The notes beneath the pieces were generated by a model, which saw nothing but the letters and a program-made list of their open reading frames with translations, had not been told where the DNA came from and searched no databases. Below are positions 63,602-64,000 of a stretch of 64,000 nucleotides of DNA, one piece after another. Source of the DNA: Cyclina sinensis (taxonomy: Eukaryota; Mollusca; Bivalvia; Venerida; Veneridae); assembly GCA_012932295.1 (NCBI GenBank), contig JAAONU010000009.1, positions 6,002,203 to 6,066,202 of the forward strand. Reading direction: 5' to 3'. The first letter of the stretch is position 1, and every line of letters begins with the position of its first letter. The position numbers were made by a program, and so were the translations under genes.

Positions 63602-64000
63602 AACCATTTAGCTAAAAAAGGTTTTCTATAAAATAATATACCAAACTGTGCAAAAGACTTAAAAGTCTGTCTAAAAATAGCTTAGGAGTAACTATATGCA
63701 TGACCTCTTTTTAAAACAAAATTTCATATATGTGTGTCGTCTGCTTCAACTGCACCATTGAGAATTCAAGGTACACTTTCTTTAGCAGTACAAGTACGTA
63801 TATATGTAAAAGCTTATCTTTATAATAGAGATTCACATATATCAAACATACAATTTTGAAATGAAGACTGATCACGGCCATCGCCACAGAAAAGTCCTGA
63901 AATATATTACAGACAAGCTTGTAACTTAGTGTTGATACCGTGTTTATACAATATGATCACAAAATGGACTCGACATTGGCCTAGACATTCGACAGCAGCG
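63602..64000. other. Right edge of window, nothing recognised
   Basis: AT-rich sequence with no exon, RNA gene or repeat that I can identify. Confidence 0.5.

Overview
The window is eukaryotic, and most likely comes from a bivalve mollusc. Coding sequence is split by GT-AG introns, and the DNA is AT-rich. It carries the kinds of dispersed repeat I associate with bivalve genomes: TATGCCCCC-type units, AGGTCA-rich units and TCCG-rich hairpin units, plus tRNA-like short repeats. The species call is inference. No bacterial or organellar feature is present.

Layout. (1) 1-2848 is host flank with a MITE fragment, a small tandem repeat and a microsatellite; no gene was recognised. (2) 2853-50682 is one 47.8-kb mobile-element complex bounded by TTAA on both sides. 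It is built from six half-element blocks of a single 16.2-kb DNA transposon of the Kolobok superfamily. L is the transposase half and R the accessory half; the sign gives orientation relative to the first L. The order is L+ (2853-10752), R+ (10757-18243), L- (18248-26973), R- (26978-34464), L- (34469-43192), R- (43197-50682). Every junction is a TTAA, or TAAA in one case. The sequence 10757-26973 reads as a complete element: imperfect terminal inverted repeats beginning AGTCCCATT, TTAA on both sides, an apparently intact 12-exon, 746-codon transposase gene on the minus strand, and a convergent 5-exon, 274-codon second gene on the plus strand. (3) 50687-64000 is host flank. It holds a six-exon gene for a TMEM45-like membrane protein (53308-57364) and several short TTAA-flanked or tRNA-like repeats.

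How the pieces fit. The second gene of the transposon encodes an Arg/Gly-rich segment followed by a domain I recognise as the P2X7-receptor intracellular 'ballast' type (clustered Cys, then IPSC...W and GQYTGF). Both genes have a palindromic TGACGTCA (CRE) 22-29 bp before their start codons. Copies have inserted repeatedly into the same near-palindromic TTAA in the last intron of the transposase gene. The present block order is explained by two nested self-insertions at that site plus one inversion by recombination between inverted copies. The copies are nearly identical but each has private substitutions, so the insertions look recent and real rather than one sequence assembled three times. 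The complex ends about 40 bp upstream of a strong splice donor that could belong to the first, non-coding exon of the TMEM45-like gene.
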